From positions 1 through 14,942 of the forward strand of contig JANNTD010000210.1 of NCBI GenBank assembly GCA_031403315.1: a stretch of 14,942 nucleotides of DNA, written 5' to 3'. Within the stretch, counting starts at the first letter, position 1, and every line of letters starts with the position of its first letter. This document shows, in pieces, positions 14,553 to 14,942 of this stretch. Source of the DNA: DASYDU01 sp031403315 (GTDB lineage: Bacteria > Planctomycetota > Planctomycetia > Pirellulales > Lacipirellulaceae). The translations under genes were made by a program, and so were the position numbers. The notes beneath the pieces were generated by a model. That model was given only the letters and a program-made list of their open reading frames with translations. It searched no databases and was not told where the DNA came from.

Positions 14553-14942
14553 TCAGGTACGTAACTGACGATCGGTGGCGGCCGGTTTGACCGCGGCGGC
14601 CTTCCTTCGGCCCTCGACGGCCTGCAACTCCTGCCGCTGCCCCCAAACGTAAAAGATCAAGCCCAGCAGTCCTCCCACCGCGCAGGCGGAGATCACGGCC
14701 GACGCGCTCGACGTGAAGCTGGAATTCTCTGTCGCCGCCTGGGTCGTCAGCACCAGACCGATGAGACTCACCACCAGCCCCAACGCATCCGAAAGGACTT
14801 CCGTCAGACTGAAACCGAACCTGCTCAAGACGACCAACTTGCCCAACACCAATTGCAGCGCGAAGCTCACGACCCCGGTCACCATCACGGCGAACGCCAA
14901 CCAGTGAAACGCCGGAAACGAAAACCGCTCCGCCAGCGCATA
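14553..14942 (-). CDS. Multi-pass membrane protein of unknown function (5' end beyond window)
   Basis: The frame stays open to the right edge, leaving 129 visible C-terminal residues. Three hydrophobic segments are visible (near 15-38, 48-66, 80-100), ending in YVWGQRQE and a basic, Ala/Lys-rich cytoplasmic tail. LGKLVVL and GLVLTTQAAT resemble conserved stretches I associate with uncharacterised planctomycete proteins, but I cannot name a family. It ends 150 nt before the first ABC ATPase start on the same strand and may be part of the exporter operon. An in-frame TTG at 14900 is unlikely to be the start, because the preceding 14 codons are also protein-like. Confidence 0.7.
   Translation of the reverse strand, partial: YALAERFSFPAFHWLAFAVMVTGVVSFALQLVLGKLVVLSRFGFSLTEVLSDALGLVVSLIGLVLTTQAATENSSFTSSASAVISACAVGGLLGLIFYVWGQRQELQAVEGRRKAAAVKPAATDRQLRT

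Overview
The window reads as chromosomal DNA of a planctomycete, probably Pirellulales-like. It is GC-rich, it carries a six-TM Ser/Thr protein kinase of a type common in that phylum, and it has several small lineage-type proteins, loose Shine-Dalgarno use and GTG starts. The assignment rests on protein style only; there is no rRNA or other marker. I see no tRNA, rRNA, CRISPR array, insertion sequence or phage gene.

Region 1 (1-7459, all minus strand). In the direction of transcription the order is: a PHP-family phosphatase of the CpsB/YwqE type; a secreted HExxH metallopeptidase-like protein 29 nt behind it; two paralogous small exported proteins, each with a carboxypeptidase-regulatory/CnaB-like domain and a C-terminal helix ending in an acidic DDDGP-x-S tail; a glutamine-hydrolysing asparagine synthase; a short class I methyltransferase-like protein; and a membrane Ser/Thr kinase that runs off the left edge. 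CpsB, AsnB and methyltransferase-like genes are common company in exopolysaccharide or envelope loci, but no glycosyltransferase, Wzx/Wzy or BY-kinase is visible here. A good bidirectional terminator hairpin (4874-4904) separates the two paralogues, so they are probably separate transcription units.

Region 2 (7460-7780). This is a divergent control region. A good sigma70-like promoter faces left towards the phosphatase (TTGACC, 16 nt, TATACT). Its -10 box is bracketed by two CCGCGG sites, and the leader of about 136 nt contains two hairpins.

Region 3 (7781-10595, plus strand). A two-gene operon encodes an alpha-ketoglutarate-semialdehyde-type aldehyde dehydrogenase and a fumarylacetoacetase-family dehydratase. 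These fit the last two steps of a non-phosphorylative (Weimberg-type) sugar-acid pathway that feeds 2-oxoglutarate.

Region 4 (14942-10614, minus strand). A membrane protein cut by the right edge is followed by a tightly coupled ABC-2 exporter operon, ATPase-permease-ATPase-permease, joined by TAATG, GTGA and TAATG overlaps. It converges on the region 3 operon with only 18 bp between the two stop codons.
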